64,000 nucleotides of DNA. Origin: Alteromonadales bacterium alter-6D02. GTDB lineage: Bacteria; Pseudomonadota; Gammaproteobacteria; Enterobacterales; Psychrobiaceae. Position 1 is the stretch's first letter; each line of letters opens with the position of its first letter. The notes under the pieces were generated by a model. The model made no database searches, was not told the origin of the DNA, and saw only the letters and a list, made by a program, of their open reading frames with translations. The stretch is taken from positions 115,306 through 179,305 of the forward strand of contig PIZK01000010.1 of NCBI GenBank assembly GCA_002835545.1, in the 5' to 3' direction. This document shows, one piece after another, positions 25,131 through 36,181 of the stretch. The position numbers were made by a program, and so were the translations under genes.

Positions 25131-27719
25131 TTAGTTCGCAACGATGTTAACAAGCTTACCAGGGACATAAATGACTTTACGTACGGTTTTACCTTCAGTA
25201 AAACGTAATACATCACTGTCACTTTGTGCCATCGCTTCTACTTCTTCTTTTGAAGCATCGGCAGCAACATTGATTTTGGCACGCAATTTACCGTTTACCT
25301 GTACGATAACAAGTTTAGATTGCTCGACAAGTGCGTCCTGATCAACGATAGGCCAAGGTGCGTAGGCTAAGTTATCTTCATGACCTAGTTCTTTCCATAG
25401 TTCATGACAAATATGCGGCACGATTGGCGAAAGCATTTTTATAATAGCTTCAATTGCTTCACCTAAGATTGCACGGTCCTGAACATTGGCAATTTTAGCT
25501 TTGTTGAGACGGTTTACCAGCTCCATGATCGCTGCAATTGCAGTGTTAAATGTTTGGCGACGACCGATATCATCAGAGACTTTAGCAATAGTTTTGTGAA
25601 TCTCGCGACGTAGTGCTTGTTGATCACCTGATAAAGCTGATTTATCTAATGTTGGTGTTTCACCTAGCTCGATGTGGTTGTAAGCTAAACGCCAAACACG
25701 CTTAAGGAAGCGATTTGCACCTTCAACAGCAGAGTCAACCCACTCAAGTGTTTGCTCTGCTGGCGCGGCAAACATCATGAATAAACGAACAGTATCAGCG
25801 CCATATTTATCAATCATGACTTGTGGATCAATACCATTGTTCTTCGACTTTGACATCTTACTCATACCAGCATGGCTAACACTTTCACCAGTAGATATTT
25901 GAGTCGCAGCGATGATTTTTCCTTTATCATCTGTTTCGGTTTTAACGTCATCTAAGGCAACCCATACTTTAGTGCCTTTCTCATCTAACTTGAAGTATGC
26001 ATCAGATAACACCATTCCTTGGGTTAATAAACGTTTGAACGGTTCGTTAGAATCAACGAGTCCTTGATCACGTAGTAATTTATGGAAGAAACGGGCATAT
26101 AGTAAATGTAATATTGCATGTTCGATACCGCCGATGTATTGATCAACAGGTAACCAATGATTCGCTTGCGCTGGGTCTAACATCGCATCTTTGGCTGGTG
26201 ATGCGTAACGTGCGTAATACCAGCTAGATTCCATAAATGTATCAAATGTATCTGTTTCATGAAGCGCAGGTTGACCATTGAAAGTCGTTTTTGCCCACTC
26301 TTTGTCAGATTTAATTGGCGAGTTAATGCCATCCATTACTACATCTTCTGGTAATACAACTGGGAGTTGCTCTGGTGGTACTGGTGCAACATCACCATTT
26401 TCTAAATGTAGCATTGGGATAGGTGCACCCCAATAACGTTGGCGAGAAACCCCCCAGTCACGTAGGCGGTAATTAATGGTTTTCTTACCTTTACCTGCAC
26501 TTTCTAATGCGTCAGCGATAGCATCAACGGCATCTTCAGAGCTTAAACCGTCAAACTGCGCAGAGTTAAATAGCGTGCCTTTTTCAGTGTAAGCTTCTTC
26601 GCTAATATCAACGGTTGCTGTTTCACTGTCTGTTGGGTAAATCACCGCTTCAATTGGTAATTGGTATTTAGTGGCAAATTCATAGTCACGTTGATCGTGG
26701 CCTGGAACCGCCATAACCGCGCCTGAACCATAATCCGCTAAAACGAAATTAGCAATCCACACTGGTACTTCGCGACCGGTTAATGGATGAACGGCGTAAA
26801 AACCAGTGGCGATACCTTTTTTATCCATAGTCGCTAAATCAGCTTCAGCGACTTTAGTGGTTTTACATTCTTCAACAAAGTCTGCGATCGCGCTATTCGT
26901 TTTGGCCGCTTCAAGTGCTAAAGGATGCTGCGCAGCGATACCGACATAAGTCACACCCATTAAAGTGTCAGGGCGAGTAGTGTAAACATCAAGCTTGTCA
27001 GAGCGATCTTTTAGATCGAATGTTAGGTCAACACCTTCTGAACGACCAATCCAGTTGCGCTGCATGGTCTTAACTTTTTCTGGCCACTGATCAAGCTCGT
27101 CCAAGTCATCAAGTAATTCTTGTGCGTATTTAGTAATACGGATGAACCACTGTGGGATCTCTTTACGTTCAACCACAGTATCACAACGCCAACAACAGCC
27201 ATCAATCACTTGCTCATTGGCTAAAACCGTTTGATCGTGCGGACACCAGTTTACTGCTGAAGTTTTCTTGTAAACCATGTCTTTTTTGTAAAGTTCGGTG
27301 AAGAACCACTGTTCCCAACGATAGTAATCAGATTTACAAGTCGCTAACTCACGGTCCCAGTCATAACCAAAGCCAAGAGCGCGTAATTGATCATTCATAT
27401 AATCAATGTTTTCGTATGTCCATTTCGCTGGTGCCGTTTTATTATTAATCGCCGCGTTTTCTGCGGGTAGACCAAATGCATCCCAGCCCATAGGTTGCAG
27501 TACGTTTTTACCTTGCATACGTTGATAACGAGAAACAACGTCACCAATCGTATAGTTTCGTACATGTCCCATGTGTAAACGGCCACTTGGGTATGGGAAC
27601 ATTGATAAACAGTAGAACTTTTCTTTATCTTCAAGTTCAATGGCTTTAAAGGTATTTGTATCAACCCAGTACTTTTGTGCTTGGGTTTCTATTTGAGATG
27701 GAGTGTACTGCTCTTGCAT
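25131..27719 (-). CDS. leuS: LeuS, leucyl-tRNA synthetase
   Basis: An 862-residue class I aminoacyl-tRNA synthetase (E. coli 860). The ATP-binding HIGH motif is HMGH (in [16 protein letters not shown]), the KMSKS motif is intact ([10 protein letters not shown]), and between them lie the zinc-binding region with CCWRC and the editing domain CP1 with [10 protein letters not shown] and [15 protein letters not shown]. The C-terminus carries the tRNA-binding extension. The frame extends upstream to 27818, but [18 protein letters not shown] at 27719 is the family start. It heads the leuS-lptE-holA-nadD operon and is divergent from the ybeL-type gene. Confidence 0.96.
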   Translation of the reverse strand: MQEQYTPSQIETQAQKYWVDTNTFKAIELEDKEKFYCLSMFPYPSGRLHMGHVRNYTIGDVVSRYQRMQGKNVLQPMGWDAFGLPAENAAINNKTAPAKWTYENIDYMNDQLRALGFGYDWDRELATCKSDYYRWEQWFFTELYKKDMVYKKTSAVNWCPHDQTVLANEQVIDGCCWRCDTVVERKEIPQWFIRITKYAQELLDDLDELDQWPEKVKTMQRNWIGRSEGVDLTFDLKDRSDKLDVYTTRPDTLMGVTYVGIAAQHPLALEAAKTNSAIADFVEECKTTKVAEADLATMDKKGIATGFYAVHPLTGREVPVWIANFVLADYGSGAVMAVPGHDQRDYEFATKYQLPIEAVIYPTDSETATVDISEEAYTEKGTLFNSAQFDGLSSEDAVDAIADALESAGKGKKTINYRLRDWGVSRQRYWGAPIPMLHLENGDVAPVPPEQLPVVLPEDVVMDGINSPIKSDKEWAKTTFNGQPALHETDTFDTFMESSWYYARYASPAKDAMLDPAQANHWLPVDQYIGGIEHAILHLLYARFFHKLLRDQGLVDSNEPFKRLLTQGMVLSDAYFKLDEKGTKVWVALDDVKTETDDKGKIIAATQISTGESVSHAGMSKMSKSKNNGIDPQVMIDKYGADTVRLFMMFAAPAEQTLEWVDSAVEGANRFLKRVWRLAYNHIELGETPTLDKSALSGDQQALRREIHKTIAKVSDDIGRRQTFNTAIAAIMELVNRLNKAKIANVQDRAILGEAIEAIIKMLSPIVPHICHELWKELGHEDNLAYAPWPIVDQDALVEQSKLVIVQVNGKLRAKINVAADASKEEVEAMAQSDSDVLRFTEGKTVRKVIYVPGKLVNIVAN

Positions 27720-27852
27720 GCAATTAAACCTAGGACTATTTTTAAAATAGAGTAATATTAAAATTTGATCGGCATAGGATACCGCAGCTGACCACATTGC
27801 AACAATAGTTTGTTGCACAAGTTAAAGATTTTTTTAAATAAGGAGCGTTATT

Positions 27853-28353
27853 ATGGCTAACAATCAGGCTATTTTTAAGGCGGGTTACCATAAGTTAGTT
27901 GAATCTCTACAACGTCGTTGGCTAGATAGTGACGGTAAAGAAGAGCTTAAGGATTTAATCACCAAAGGCATGGCTGCTTATCGTTTTAACAGTGAGATCA
28001 GTGAAAACCAGTTAATCGAAATTGAATTGCAGCTTAAAGCTGATTTAGCTGATTTTGTTTCTTCGTTTAAGCAACGTCAAGAAAACTATCGAGACTCCCC
28101 CCAATTTCTGGCTATGGAAGGGGCGTTATGGCAGTGGCTGCTTGCAGCCAGTGATCGCAATAAATTAGAATGGCTCGAACTCAATGAAGACATCAAGCAT
28201 AAAGGGGTGTATCACAGTGGTGACGTGGTGGGGTTAGGGCACTTTGCGTGCCAAAATTGCAAACACCAACTGCATATTTATCATCCAGAAATTTTATCCA
28301 GTTGTACCGAATGTAACGGCGAAGAGTTTAATCGGATCCCATTTAACCCTTAA
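27853..28353 (+). CDS. Zinc-ribbon protein of the DUF1451/YbeL family
   Basis: A 166-residue soluble protein resembling E. coli YbeL, which also lies next to leuS. A helical N-terminal part (about residues 1-115) is followed by a zinc ribbon whose ligands are visible as CQNC and CTEC (HFACQNCKHQLHIYHP ... SSCTECNG). Function is unknown; the conserved link with leuS suggests a housekeeping role. An AAGGAG ribosome site precedes the ATG. Its stop codon lies inside a 22-base palindrome at the junction with the converging lnt gene. Confidence 0.88.
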   Translation: MANNQAIFKAGYHKLVESLQRRWLDSDGKEELKDLITKGMAAYRFNSEISENQLIEIELQLKADLADFVSSFKQRQENYRDSPQFLAMEGALWQWLLAASDRNKLEWLELNEDIKHKGVYHSGDVVGLGHFACQNCKHQLHIYHPEILSSCTECNGEEFNRIPFNP

Positions 28354-28370
28354 TTCATCCATGAATTAAG
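28349..28370. repeat. Perfect palindrome at the end of the ybeL-like gene
   Basis: CTTAATTCAT and ATGAATTAAG flank CC. The palindrome spans the ybeL-like stop codon. It lacks a T-run, but as part of a convergent junction it may slow or stop transcription from either side. Confidence 0.5.
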
Positions 28371-28372
28371 AG

Positions 28373-28408
28373 GGGCTAGTGAACTTAGCGAAAGCGATTC
28401 ACTAGCCC
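28373..28408. repeat. Perfect hairpin overlapping the end of lnt
   Basis: GGGCTAGTGAA (28373-28383) pairs with TTCACTAGCCC (28398-28408), an 11-base stem with a 14-base loop. It includes the lnt stop codon and the last lnt codons. With the adjacent palindrome it makes two tandem hairpins at the convergent ybeL/lnt junction. Confidence 0.55.
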
Positions 28409-29992
28409 AATAGCAACTGCAAAAAACATGCTAAACAAGATCACTGGTAATTGACCATATTGATAATAGTACGTTTGCCCTTTGACTAGGTTAACCTTCT
28501 CACGCAATATTGACTGGGTAAATTGAGGTAATTTTTTTTCAATTTCTCCCTGCGGATTAACAATGGCTGTGACCCCATTATTTGTGACGCGAATCAATGG
28601 TCGTCCCAACTCGATGGCCCGCATCTGGGCTATTTCCATATGCTGGTGTGGACCAATAGAGCGACCAAACCATGCATCGTTGGACACTGTTAACAGGAAG
28701 TCTGTATTGCTTCTCATGTTCGCTCGAACCAATTCTGGAAAGGCGATCTCATAGCAAATAGCAGGTGCAAAATTATAGCCTAGTGCCGTTAGGTTAGGCT
28801 GTGCCCATTCACCCCGTGAAAACGATGACATTGGCAAATTAAATAATGGAGCTAGCGGTTGTAGTAATGACCTAAAAGGCACGAATTCACCAATGGGTAA
28901 CAATTGATGCTTGTAATAGCGATTGAGGTGATTTCGTGTGTAACTGCCTTGCTCTTGTTGCTTTTGTTGGTCGTTCCCCAAGGTGATGAGGGCGTTATAA
29001 TATTGTGTTTGCTGTGACTGATTCGATACTTGGTCAATATTATTTGCCAATGTTAGGTGGTTTATCGAATCATCGCGCCCAATAATGCCAGTAATAATTG
29101 CACTGTCGTTAACATTTGCTGCACTATCCATTAAGCGCAAATAATCAGAAACCCATGCTTCAACTGCTGGCATTGCAGCTTCAGGCCAAATGATAATATC
29201 AGCAGTAAATTGATGGCGGGTAAGGTCCATATAGCTGGTAATCGTTGGCCACATCTCATCCTGTTGCCATTTCGCACTTTGGGCAATATTACCTTGTACT
29301 AAAGCGAAGTCGACTTGTTTATCTAACGTCTGAATCGTGCTCACGCGAGACAAACCAATACTAAAAGCAACAATAATGATGACAGCGAGTAATCCGCGCT
29401 TGGATTTTTTTATGGCATTAGTGGCAAAACAGCCTAGAGCGACGACCACCAACGATAAACCTAACACGCCAATGATTGCCGCACTTTGACTAAATAGGCC
29501 TTGTGTCTGGCTATAACCGAGTAATAACCAAGGGAAGCCTGTTAAAACTTTCCCTCGAACAAACTCCGCCAGTACCCATAAACAGCTAAAGAAAATAGCA
29601 TTGTGGGTTAAATGGTTATTGCGATAACGACCAAAGATAGCACTTGCTAGCGCAGGAAATAGAGCGAGATATAGTGCTAAAATCGCCATGAGCAATATCG
29701 AGATGGGTAATGGTAGTCCGCCGTAATCGGCGATCGACACATGTACCCAACGTAGGCCTGCGCTAAACAGACCGAAGCCAAAGCTAAGGCCGAGTAAAAA
29801 ATTCTTTTTAGTGCTTAACTGATCAAACGCTGTCAATTGTGCGAATAAAATTGCAATAGAAAGAGGGGCTAGCCATTGTAGTTGGTAAGGTGCGAAACTA
29901 AAGTGGCACATGATGCCTGCACTAAAGGCAATAAAGAGGTGTGCACCCAAAAAACGCCCTTGAGGGGCGTTTGTTTGAAAGGCTTTGGTCAT
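28385..29992 (-). CDS. lnt: Lnt, apolipoprotein N-acyltransferase
   Basis: A 535-residue inner-membrane enzyme that adds the third acyl chain to the N-terminal cysteine of lipoproteins. The first 200 residues hold about seven membrane segments; a periplasmic nitrilase-like domain follows with the catalytic triad E (IIIWPEAAMPA), K (YYKHQLLPIGEFVPF) and C (PAICYEIAFPELV), and a last membrane helix is near the C-terminus. It is the last gene of miaB-ybeZ-ybeY-corC-lnt, 18 bases after corC. The two lipoproteins found later in the window would be typical substrates. Confidence 0.95.
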   Translation of the reverse strand: MTKAFQTNAPQGRFLGAHLFIAFSAGIMCHFSFAPYQLQWLAPLSIAILFAQLTAFDQLSTKKNFLLGLSFGFGLFSAGLRWVHVSIADYGGLPLPISILLMAILALYLALFPALASAIFGRYRNNHLTHNAIFFSCLWVLAEFVRGKVLTGFPWLLLGYSQTQGLFSQSAAIIGVLGLSLVVVALGCFATNAIKKSKRGLLAVIIIVAFSIGLSRVSTIQTLDKQVDFALVQGNIAQSAKWQQDEMWPTITSYMDLTRHQFTADIIIWPEAAMPAVEAWVSDYLRLMDSAANVNDSAIITGIIGRDDSINHLTLANNIDQVSNQSQQTQYYNALITLGNDQQKQQEQGSYTRNHLNRYYKHQLLPIGEFVPFRSLLQPLAPLFNLPMSSFSRGEWAQPNLTALGYNFAPAICYEIAFPELVRANMRSNTDFLLTVSNDAWFGRSIGPHQHMEIAQMRAIELGRPLIRVTNNGVTAIVNPQGEIEKKLPQFTQSILREKVNLVKGQTYYYQYGQLPVILFSMFFAVAIGLVNRFR

Positions 29993-30010
29993 ATCGAGCT
30001 AAGTGTCCTT

Positions 30011-30877
30011 TTAAGCTTGCGATTCAGTGGTCGGTACTTTCACTTGTAATTGAATTAAGCGACGTGAATCTGCGTTCATGACTTTGAATTGGTAACCATT
30101 GACCGTTGTTTCTTCACCGCGTCCGGGTAAATGTCCAAACGCTTTCGTAACTAAACCACCAATGGTGTCAGCCTCAGTTTCATCAAACTGACTTTCGAAG
30201 TATTGGTTAAAATCTTCTAACGTTGTAAGCGCCTGAATTGAATAGACTTGCTTGCCAACTTTACGAATATCTTCTACAAATTCTTCGTTAACAGCAAATT
30301 CGTCTTCAATTTCACCAACGATTTCTTCAAGAATATCTTCGATGGTTATCAAACCTGACACACCGCCATATTCATCGACAACTACTGCCATGTGGTAGCG
30401 TTTTGCTCTAAATTCGCGAAGTAACACGTCGACTTTCTTGCTCTCGGGAACAATGACACACGGACGTACGATATTGTTTAATTGTTGGGTGTCGATATTT
30501 CCATTAAGTGTTAATGGAATAATGTCTTTGGCTAGTAACATACCTTCAACATTATCTTTATCTTCACTGATGACTGGGAATCTAGAATGAGCGGATTCCG
30601 CGATAATAGCTATCGCCTGCTCAATAGAGTGATCGTTTTCTATTACCACCATTTGAGAACGAGGGATCATGATGTCACGCACGCGTTTACGCGAAACATT
30701 TAACACACCGTGGATCATATCCTTAGTGTACTGATCTATTAACTCTCGATCTTCAGCGTCTTGAATAAATTCAACTAACTCTTCTTGGCTTTGTGGTTCG
30801 CCTTGAAACATTTGACCAATGCGCTCTAACCAAGTTTTGTTAGCTGACTGACTACTTGGAGGTTTATCTTCACTCAT
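30011..30877 (-). CDS. corC: CorC (YbeX), CBS-domain protein linked to Mg2+/Co2+ homeostasis
   Basis: A 288-residue cytosolic protein without membrane segments. Two CBS domains occupy about residues 65-190 (MIPRSQMVVIENDHSIEQA; AVVVDEYGGVSGLITIEDI), followed by the CorC_HlyC domain with GGLVTKAFGHLPGRGE. The DEYGGxxGLxTxED stretch is diagnostic of the family. CorC has been linked to magnesium and cobalt efflux and, more recently, to ribosome metabolism through its operon partners. Start is the ATG at 30877, 30 bases after ybeY, within the conserved five-gene operon. Confidence 0.93.
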   Translation of the reverse strand: MSEDKPPSSQSANKTWLERIGQMFQGEPQSQEELVEFIQDAEDRELIDQYTKDMIHGVLNVSRKRVRDIMIPRSQMVVIENDHSIEQAIAIIAESAHSRFPVISEDKDNVEGMLLAKDIIPLTLNGNIDTQQLNNIVRPCVIVPESKKVDVLLREFRAKRYHMAVVVDEYGGVSGLITIEDILEEIVGEIEDEFAVNEEFVEDIRKVGKQVYSIQALTTLEDFNQYFESQFDETEADTIGGLVTKAFGHLPGRGEETTVNGYQFKVMNADSRRLIQLQVKVPTTESQA

Positions 30878-30907
30878 TTTTGTTTAATTTTCCTTCAAAT
30901 TTTAAAT

Positions 30908-31366
30908 TTATACTAAATCGTCACGGTAGGGATCGTCAATGCCTAAATCGGCTAATATCTGTTTCTCTAACGATTCCATTTCTTGAGCCTCTTGTGGCTC
31001 AATATGATCATAACCCAATAAATGTAATGTGCCATGAACTACCATATGAGCCCAATGGTCTATTACTGGTTTTTCTTGCTCGATGGCTTCTTGCTTGATG
31101 ATTGACTGACAGATGACTAAATCGCCTAACAAAGGTAATTCAACCATTGGCGGAGCATCAAACTCAAAAGATAAGACGTTTGTAGGTTTATCTTTGCCAC
31201 GGTATTCATGGTTTAGCTGTTGGCTTTCATCTGCCTCAACTAAGCGAATAGTCACTTCAGACTCAGGCTTTCTGCTTGCTAAGACTGCGCCAAGCCATTG
31301 TTCAAACTGTTGCTTCGTTGGTAAATTCGCTTCATCGCAGGCAACTTGCAGATCTAACTCAATCAT
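30908..31366 (-). CDS. ybeY: YbeY, endoribonuclease/rRNA maturation factor
   Basis: A 152-residue metal-dependent RNase needed for 16S rRNA 3'-end maturation and 70S ribosome quality control. The zinc-binding signature HxxxHxxxxxH is present exactly as [11 protein letters not shown]. The N-terminal part has [10 protein letters not shown], also conserved. Its ATG overlaps the ybeZ stop by four bases, showing translational coupling, and it is followed by corC. Confidence 0.95.
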   Translation of the reverse strand: MIELDLQVACDEANLPTKQQFEQWLGAVLASRKPESEVTIRLVEADESQQLNHEYRGKDKPTNVLSFEFDAPPMVELPLLGDLVICQSIIKQEAIEQEKPVIDHWAHMVVHGTLHLLGYDHIEPQEAQEMESLEKQILADLGIDDPYRDDLV

Positions 31367-32415
31367 ACTTTTGCCTCTGGCTCACTGGTATGAGCTGCCA
31401 ATTTCGCTGCTTGCTTTTCAGCCTGGATACGCTGCTGCTGATTATCAAAATGCTGATAAGCTTCAACGACCTCTGACACTACCTGATGGCGTACAATGTC
31501 GTGGGACTGGAAAAAATTGAAACTGATTGAGTCAACATTACCTAATACTTCAATTGCTTGTCTTAAGCCACTTTTGATATGACGCGGTAAATCAACCTGT
31601 GTAATGTCCCCTGTGATAATGGCTTTAGAATTAAACCCAATTCGGGTTAAAAACATTTTCATCTGCTCAGGGGTGGTATTTTGTGATTCATCGAGAATAA
31701 TAAAGGCATCGTTTAATGTACGTCCGCGCATGTAGGCTAGGGGAGCAACTTCTATGACACTTTTCTCAATTAAGCGTTCAACCTTCTCAAAGCCGAGCAT
31801 CTCAAATAGCGCATCGTATAGCGGACGAAGATAAGGGTCGACTTTCTGACTTAAATCCCCCGGTAAAAAACCGAGTTTTTCACCTGCTTCTACGGCTGGT
31901 CGTGTGAGCAAGATCCGGCGAACTTCCTGACGCTCTAACGCATCAACCGCACAGGCGACGGCAAGGTAAGTTTTACCGGTCCCTGCTGGACCAACGCCAA
32001 AACAAATATCATGTCCCATAATGTTGGCGACATAGTCTTGCTGGTTTGGGTTGCGTGGTTTAATGACGCCTTTACGCGTTTTAATGTAGATCTCTTTACC
32101 GTGATTTGCCGAGGACTGCTGCTCTAGTGCCTTACACTCTTCAATAGCAAGGTGAACCGCTTGAGGTTCTAGATCAACGACTTTACCTTTAACAGGCTGA
32201 GTTTCGATGTAAAGCTCTCGCAGCAAATCACTGACGGGTTTCGCTACATCAGGGCGACCAACGACTTGAAAGAAATTATCTTTATAAATGATTTCAACGC
32301 CCATTCTGCGTTCAATTTGTTTTAAATTGTCGTCAAATGGGCCACATAAGTTTGCTAAGCGAGCCTGCGAAGCAGGCTCTAGATAGCAATCGATAGTTAT
32401 TAGATTTTTAGCCAA
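31363..32415 (-). CDS. ybeZ: YbeZ, PhoH-like ATPase
   Basis: A 350-residue cytosolic P-loop ATPase, the usual partner of YbeY. A KH-like N-terminal domain precedes the PhoH domain, with Walker [12 protein letters not shown] and Walker [11 protein letters not shown], and the family motif [17 protein letters not shown]. It is thought to act in RNA or ribosome metabolism as a helicase-like factor working with YbeY. It follows miaB by 19 bases. The 3' end overlaps ybeY. Confidence 0.94.
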   Translation of the reverse strand: MAKNLITIDCYLEPASQARLANLCGPFDDNLKQIERRMGVEIIYKDNFFQVVGRPDVAKPVSDLLRELYIETQPVKGKVVDLEPQAVHLAIEECKALEQQSSANHGKEIYIKTRKGVIKPRNPNQQDYVANIMGHDICFGVGPAGTGKTYLAVACAVDALERQEVRRILLTRPAVEAGEKLGFLPGDLSQKVDPYLRPLYDALFEMLGFEKVERLIEKSVIEVAPLAYMRGRTLNDAFIILDESQNTTPEQMKMFLTRIGFNSKAIITGDITQVDLPRHIKSGLRQAIEVLGNVDSISFNFFQSHDIVRHQVVSEVVEAYQHFDNQQQRIQAEKQAAKLAAHTSEPEAKV

Positions 32416-32434
32416 CAGCTGCTAATTCCTTTTA

Positions 32435-33862
32435 CTATGGTGTATATATTCCGACACCAGTTTCGTCAATTGATTCACTATGTTTTGCTAAAATCGACGC
32501 TGGGGACGTTTGAACACGTAAACCCATCTCGTTTTCACCATGAATAAACTCGCCACGTAGTGAGTTACTAAATACATCGACAATCTTCACATCAGCAAAA
32601 CCACCGATGAGTGAATGCGGACCTTCAAAGTTAACTACACGGTTGTTTTCGGTACGACCACGTAGTTCCATTGGGTTTTTCTTCGATGGACCTTCAACTA
32701 AGATACGTTGTGTTGTATTTAGCATTTGGCGTGCGTGATGTAAAGCTTGCTGATTAATTCTGTTCTGTAACAAGTATAAACGCTGCTTCTTAGCGTCTTC
32801 AGAAACGTCATCAGGCAAGTCGGCCGCAGGCGTACCTGGGCGAGCACTGTAGATAAAGCTGAAACTCATATCGAAATTGATTTCTTGGATTAAGTTCATC
32901 GTTGCTTCGAAATCTTCATCAGACTCTCCAGGGAAACCGATGATAAAGTCAGAGCTCATTGCGATGTTAGGGCGTACTTTACGTAACTCGCGAACGGTCT
33001 TTTTAAACTCAATCGCCATATGGTTACGCTTCATTAAGTTTAAAATGCGATCCGAGCCTGATTGAACTGGTAAGTGAAGGTGATCAACTAATTCAGGAAC
33101 ATCAGCGTAAACATCAACTAAAGCTTGAGTAAATTCAACTGGGTGACTGGTAGTGTAACGAATTCGGTCGATACCATCGATAGAAGCAACAAGACGGATT
33201 AACGTCGCGAAGTCACACACATCATCTTCATGCGTCTCACCACGATACGCATTAACATTTTGACCGAGGAGATTAACTTCACGAACACCTTGCTCTGCTA
33301 ATAACGCGATTTCGTAAAGAACATCATCGAGCGGGCGAGACACTTCTTCACCACGAGTATAAGGTACAACACAGAAACTACAGTATTTACTACAGCCTTC
33401 CATTACAGAAACAAATGCAGTTACGCCATCTGCTTTAGGTTCAGGTAGGCTATCGAATTTTTCAATTTCAGGGAAGCTGACATCAACAACTGCTTTTTCA
33501 CCAGCGTTAATTTGTCCAATCATATCTGGTAAACGATGTAATGTTTGTGGGCCAAAAACCATGTCAACAAATGGGGCACGCTCACGAATAGCTTGACCTT
33601 CTTGAGAGGCAACACAACCTCCAACACCAATAATAGTGCCGGGCTTTAAATCTTTTAGGTTCTTCCAGCGACCAAGCTGATGAAATACCTTCTCTTGCGC
33701 TTTCTCACGAATTGAACATGTATTGAGAAGTAATACGTCAGCCTCTTCGGCTTCCTCTGTTAGTTCATAACCCATAGAGTCATTTAATAAATCGCCAATC
33801 TTAGATGAATCATACTCATTCATCTGGCAACCCCAGGTTTTAATCAATAGTTTCTTGGCCAT
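32435..33862 (-). CDS. miaB: MiaB, tRNA-2-methylthio-N6-dimethylallyladenosine synthase
   Basis: A 475-residue radical-SAM methylthiotransferase (E. coli 474) that thiomethylates i6A37 in tRNAs reading UNN codons. Order: an N-terminal UPF0004 domain with [19 protein letters not shown] carrying the first cluster cysteines, the radical SAM domain with C-x3-C-x2-C in [17 protein letters not shown], and a C-terminal TRAM domain. The frame reaches 33883, but [11 protein letters not shown] starting at 33862 matches the family. It is the first gene of the miaB-ybeZ-ybeY-corC-lnt operon, with its promoter in the 147 bases upstream. Confidence 0.95.
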   Translation of the reverse strand: MAKKLLIKTWGCQMNEYDSSKIGDLLNDSMGYELTEEAEEADVLLLNTCSIREKAQEKVFHQLGRWKNLKDLKPGTIIGVGGCVASQEGQAIRERAPFVDMVFGPQTLHRLPDMIGQINAGEKAVVDVSFPEIEKFDSLPEPKADGVTAFVSVMEGCSKYCSFCVVPYTRGEEVSRPLDDVLYEIALLAEQGVREVNLLGQNVNAYRGETHEDDVCDFATLIRLVASIDGIDRIRYTTSHPVEFTQALVDVYADVPELVDHLHLPVQSGSDRILNLMKRNHMAIEFKKTVRELRKVRPNIAMSSDFIIGFPGESDEDFEATMNLIQEINFDMSFSFIYSARPGTPAADLPDDVSEDAKKQRLYLLQNRINQQALHHARQMLNTTQRILVEGPSKKNPMELRGRTENNRVVNFEGPHSLIGGFADVKIVDVFSNSLRGEFIHGENEMGLRVQTSPASILAKHSESIDETGVGIYTP

Positions 33863-34009
33863 AAAAATCTCATCACTGCGCACAAAAATAGCGGCACATT
33901 TTACCTAGCTATCTTGCTAATGACTAGCTTAATTTCATTTTGTAACTTTAATGGCATCACAAATCATCGAAATACTGGGTACAGGCAGGGCTTCCACTCG
34001 CCGTACATG

Positions 34010-34513
34010 TTATCGCTTAGGGTATTTTATCGGCACAATTTCGATATCTTGCACATGCCGTTTGAGCAAATTTAAGAAATGGTTTTCATCCTTAGGCGAA
34101 ATCATAATCACTTGATTGATACCATAATGGATTTTTATCCGATGAAAAGATAAGGCGGGGGCGAGTGATGCCTCTGTCGTGTGACTAATTTTAGTGATGC
34201 TTTTGTAAGGGATATGCCACGTAAGAGGGCCGAACCCCACGATAAGGTTATCATTAGTAATTTCATAGAGGTTACGCAGTAGTACCCAGCTAGGCAAAAT
34301 CAGGGTGAAAAAAATAAATGCGCTAGCAAATAGATACTCTTCGAGGGAGTCCATAGATTGTAACTTTAACAATAAACTTAAGCTGCCTAATAATGTTAAT
34401 ACTAATAAGATTATTAACCAGCTATCAATTGTTGAATGAAATATGTTTTTATCTGAACTATTGACCAATTGCATCCGAGACCTAAATAGATAATCGTTAG
34501 AATGCTCAAACAT
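34010..34513 (-). CDS. Membrane protein with bacterial PH-like domain (bPH_4/YyaB-like)
   Basis: A 167-residue protein with a short cytosolic N-terminus, two adjacent membrane helices (about residues 31-50 and 60-80), and a C-terminal domain resembling bacterial pleckstrin-homology (bPH_4) domains: YEITNDNLIVGFGPLTWHIPY, SITKISHTTEASLAPALS, and IMISPKDENHFLNLL. Such proteins are widespread and uncharacterised. It is the first gene on the minus strand before miaB, but the gap of 147 bases suggests separate transcription. No signal for regulation is visible. Confidence 0.75.
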   Translation of the reverse strand: MFEHSNDYLFRSRMQLVNSSDKNIFHSTIDSWLIILLVLTLLGSLSLLLKLQSMDSLEEYLFASAFIFFTLILPSWVLLRNLYEITNDNLIVGFGPLTWHIPYKSITKISHTTEASLAPALSFHRIKIHYGINQVIMISPKDENHFLNLLKRHVQDIEIVPIKYPKR

Positions 34514-34770
34514 GCAATGATTAATCCAATAATTTTTTTTACAATATTTTCAATTGGTTGATTTAATTTAGAGCGTTTTAAATTTTTTTAATTTTGGTTT
34601 TGTAATTTTTACTGACAGTTCATTTAGGCGTTTTTGAAGATTAGACAGTCGCATTTTATGCAAAATTGAAACTTCTTTGCTTTACTTAGAGTATGACAAA
34701 TGAGTGGCTGTTATTTTGTCTATTATATTTAACTTTAGGTATTTTAACGTTTGATTCCAAGTGAGTTTTT

Positions 34771-36048
34771 ATGTTTAAAAAAATTGATAAACCTCGCATT
34801 GCAGTGATTGGGTTAGGCTACGTTGGCTTGCCTTTGGCTGTTGCCCTTAGCGAACATTTCGTTACTATTGGTTTTGACACAAACCATCGCCGAGTGGCTC
34901 AGTTGCTCGATGGTATTGATCAAACGTTGGAAATATCCACGGCGGAATTAACACAGAGCACACTGGCGATTAGCCATTGTTTAGATGATATTGCGCAGGC
35001 TGATGTTTATATCGTTACGGTACCAACACCTATTACTGATGCGAATCAGCCTGACTTGACTCCATTGGTTAAAGCCAGTGAAAGCGTGGCGACAGTGCTG
35101 TCTAAGGGGAATGTTGTTATTTACGAATCAACAGTTTACCCCGGTGCAACCGAAGAAGTTTGTGTTCCTGCCATTGAACGTAGCTGTCACTTACGCTACA
35201 ACGTTGATTTTTTTGCTGGTTACAGTCCTGAACGTATTAACCCAGGTGATCACGAACACCGGGTCAGTGATATCTTAAAAGTCACTTCTGGGTAAACCGT
35301 CGCCGTTGCTAACTTTGTTGACTGGCTCTATGCCAAGGTGATAACAGCGGGCACTCATCAAGCCAGTTCTATTCGCGTCGCAGAAGCAGCTAAAGTGATT
35401 GAAAACACTCAGCGAGATTTAAACATTGCACTTATTAATGAGTTGGCCATTATCTTTAATAAGCTCGACATTGACACTGAGGAGGTATTAAAAGCGGCTG
35501 GAACAAAATGGAATTTTTTACCATTTCGTCCTGGCTTAGTGGGTGGGCATTGTATTGGTGTCGATCCTTATTACCTCACACATAAGGCACAATCTATTGG
35601 TTACCATCCACAGGTGATTCTAGCAGGGCGTCGTATTAACGATAATATGGGGCGATATGTTGTGACTCGACTCGTTAAAGCGATGATCCGAAATAAGCAG
35701 CAAGTTGTTGAGGCTAAAATATTAATTATGGGTTTAACATTTAAAGAGAACTGTCCTGATTTGCGTAATACCCGCGTTGTCGATATTACTCAATCATTAG
35801 CAGAGTACGATGTTGAGGTTGATGTTTATGACCCCACTGCTGATGTCGAGCAAGCGAAGAAGATCTATAATATTGAATTGATAGAAGCGCCACGAGCGAA
35901 CCATTATGATGCGGTTATTGTGGCTGTTTCTCATGATACTTTTTGTCAATCTGGCGTCGATGATGTCCGCTCATACTTAAAATCTGATGGGTTATTATTT
36001 GACTTAAAGTACACATTTGATGCAGATAAAGTCGACCTTCGTTTATAA
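34771..36048 (+). pseudogene. UDP-HexNAc 6-dehydrogenase (TviB/WbpA-type), interrupted by an in-frame stop
   Basis: One continuous reading frame of 426 codons, broken only by a TAA at 35293-35295 (codon 175). The upstream part has the NAD-binding site AVIGLGYVGLPLAVALSE; the downstream part has the catalytic cysteine motif [17 protein letters not shown] and [16 protein letters not shown]. At the stop, relatives read SG-S/Q-T, so one base change in a CAA or TCA codon would explain it. The rest shows no decay, so the lesion is either recent or a sequencing error. These enzymes oxidise UDP-GlcNAc or UDP-GalNAc to the uronic acid for capsule or O-antigen. No other polysaccharide genes are adjacent. 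A GTG at 35338 could restart only a truncated protein without the NAD site. Confidence 0.85.
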
Positions 36049-36076
36049 CAATACACTAGCTCACATGGAAATCATC

Positions 36077-36111
36077 AAGGTTCATTGTGCTTACTCACAT
36101 TGAACCTTTTT
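36077..36111 (+). terminator. Rho-independent terminator after the dehydrogenase pseudogene
   Basis: AAGGTTCA pairs with TGAACCTT, with an inner TGTG/CACA stem, followed by TTT. It lies 29 bases after the pseudogene stop. Confidence 0.8.
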
Positions 36112-36181
36112 AATGCTAAGTTTACTGTCAAGGCTTATAATAACGCTCAATTTCAAATTCGAGCTAACTTTAATCTTACCC

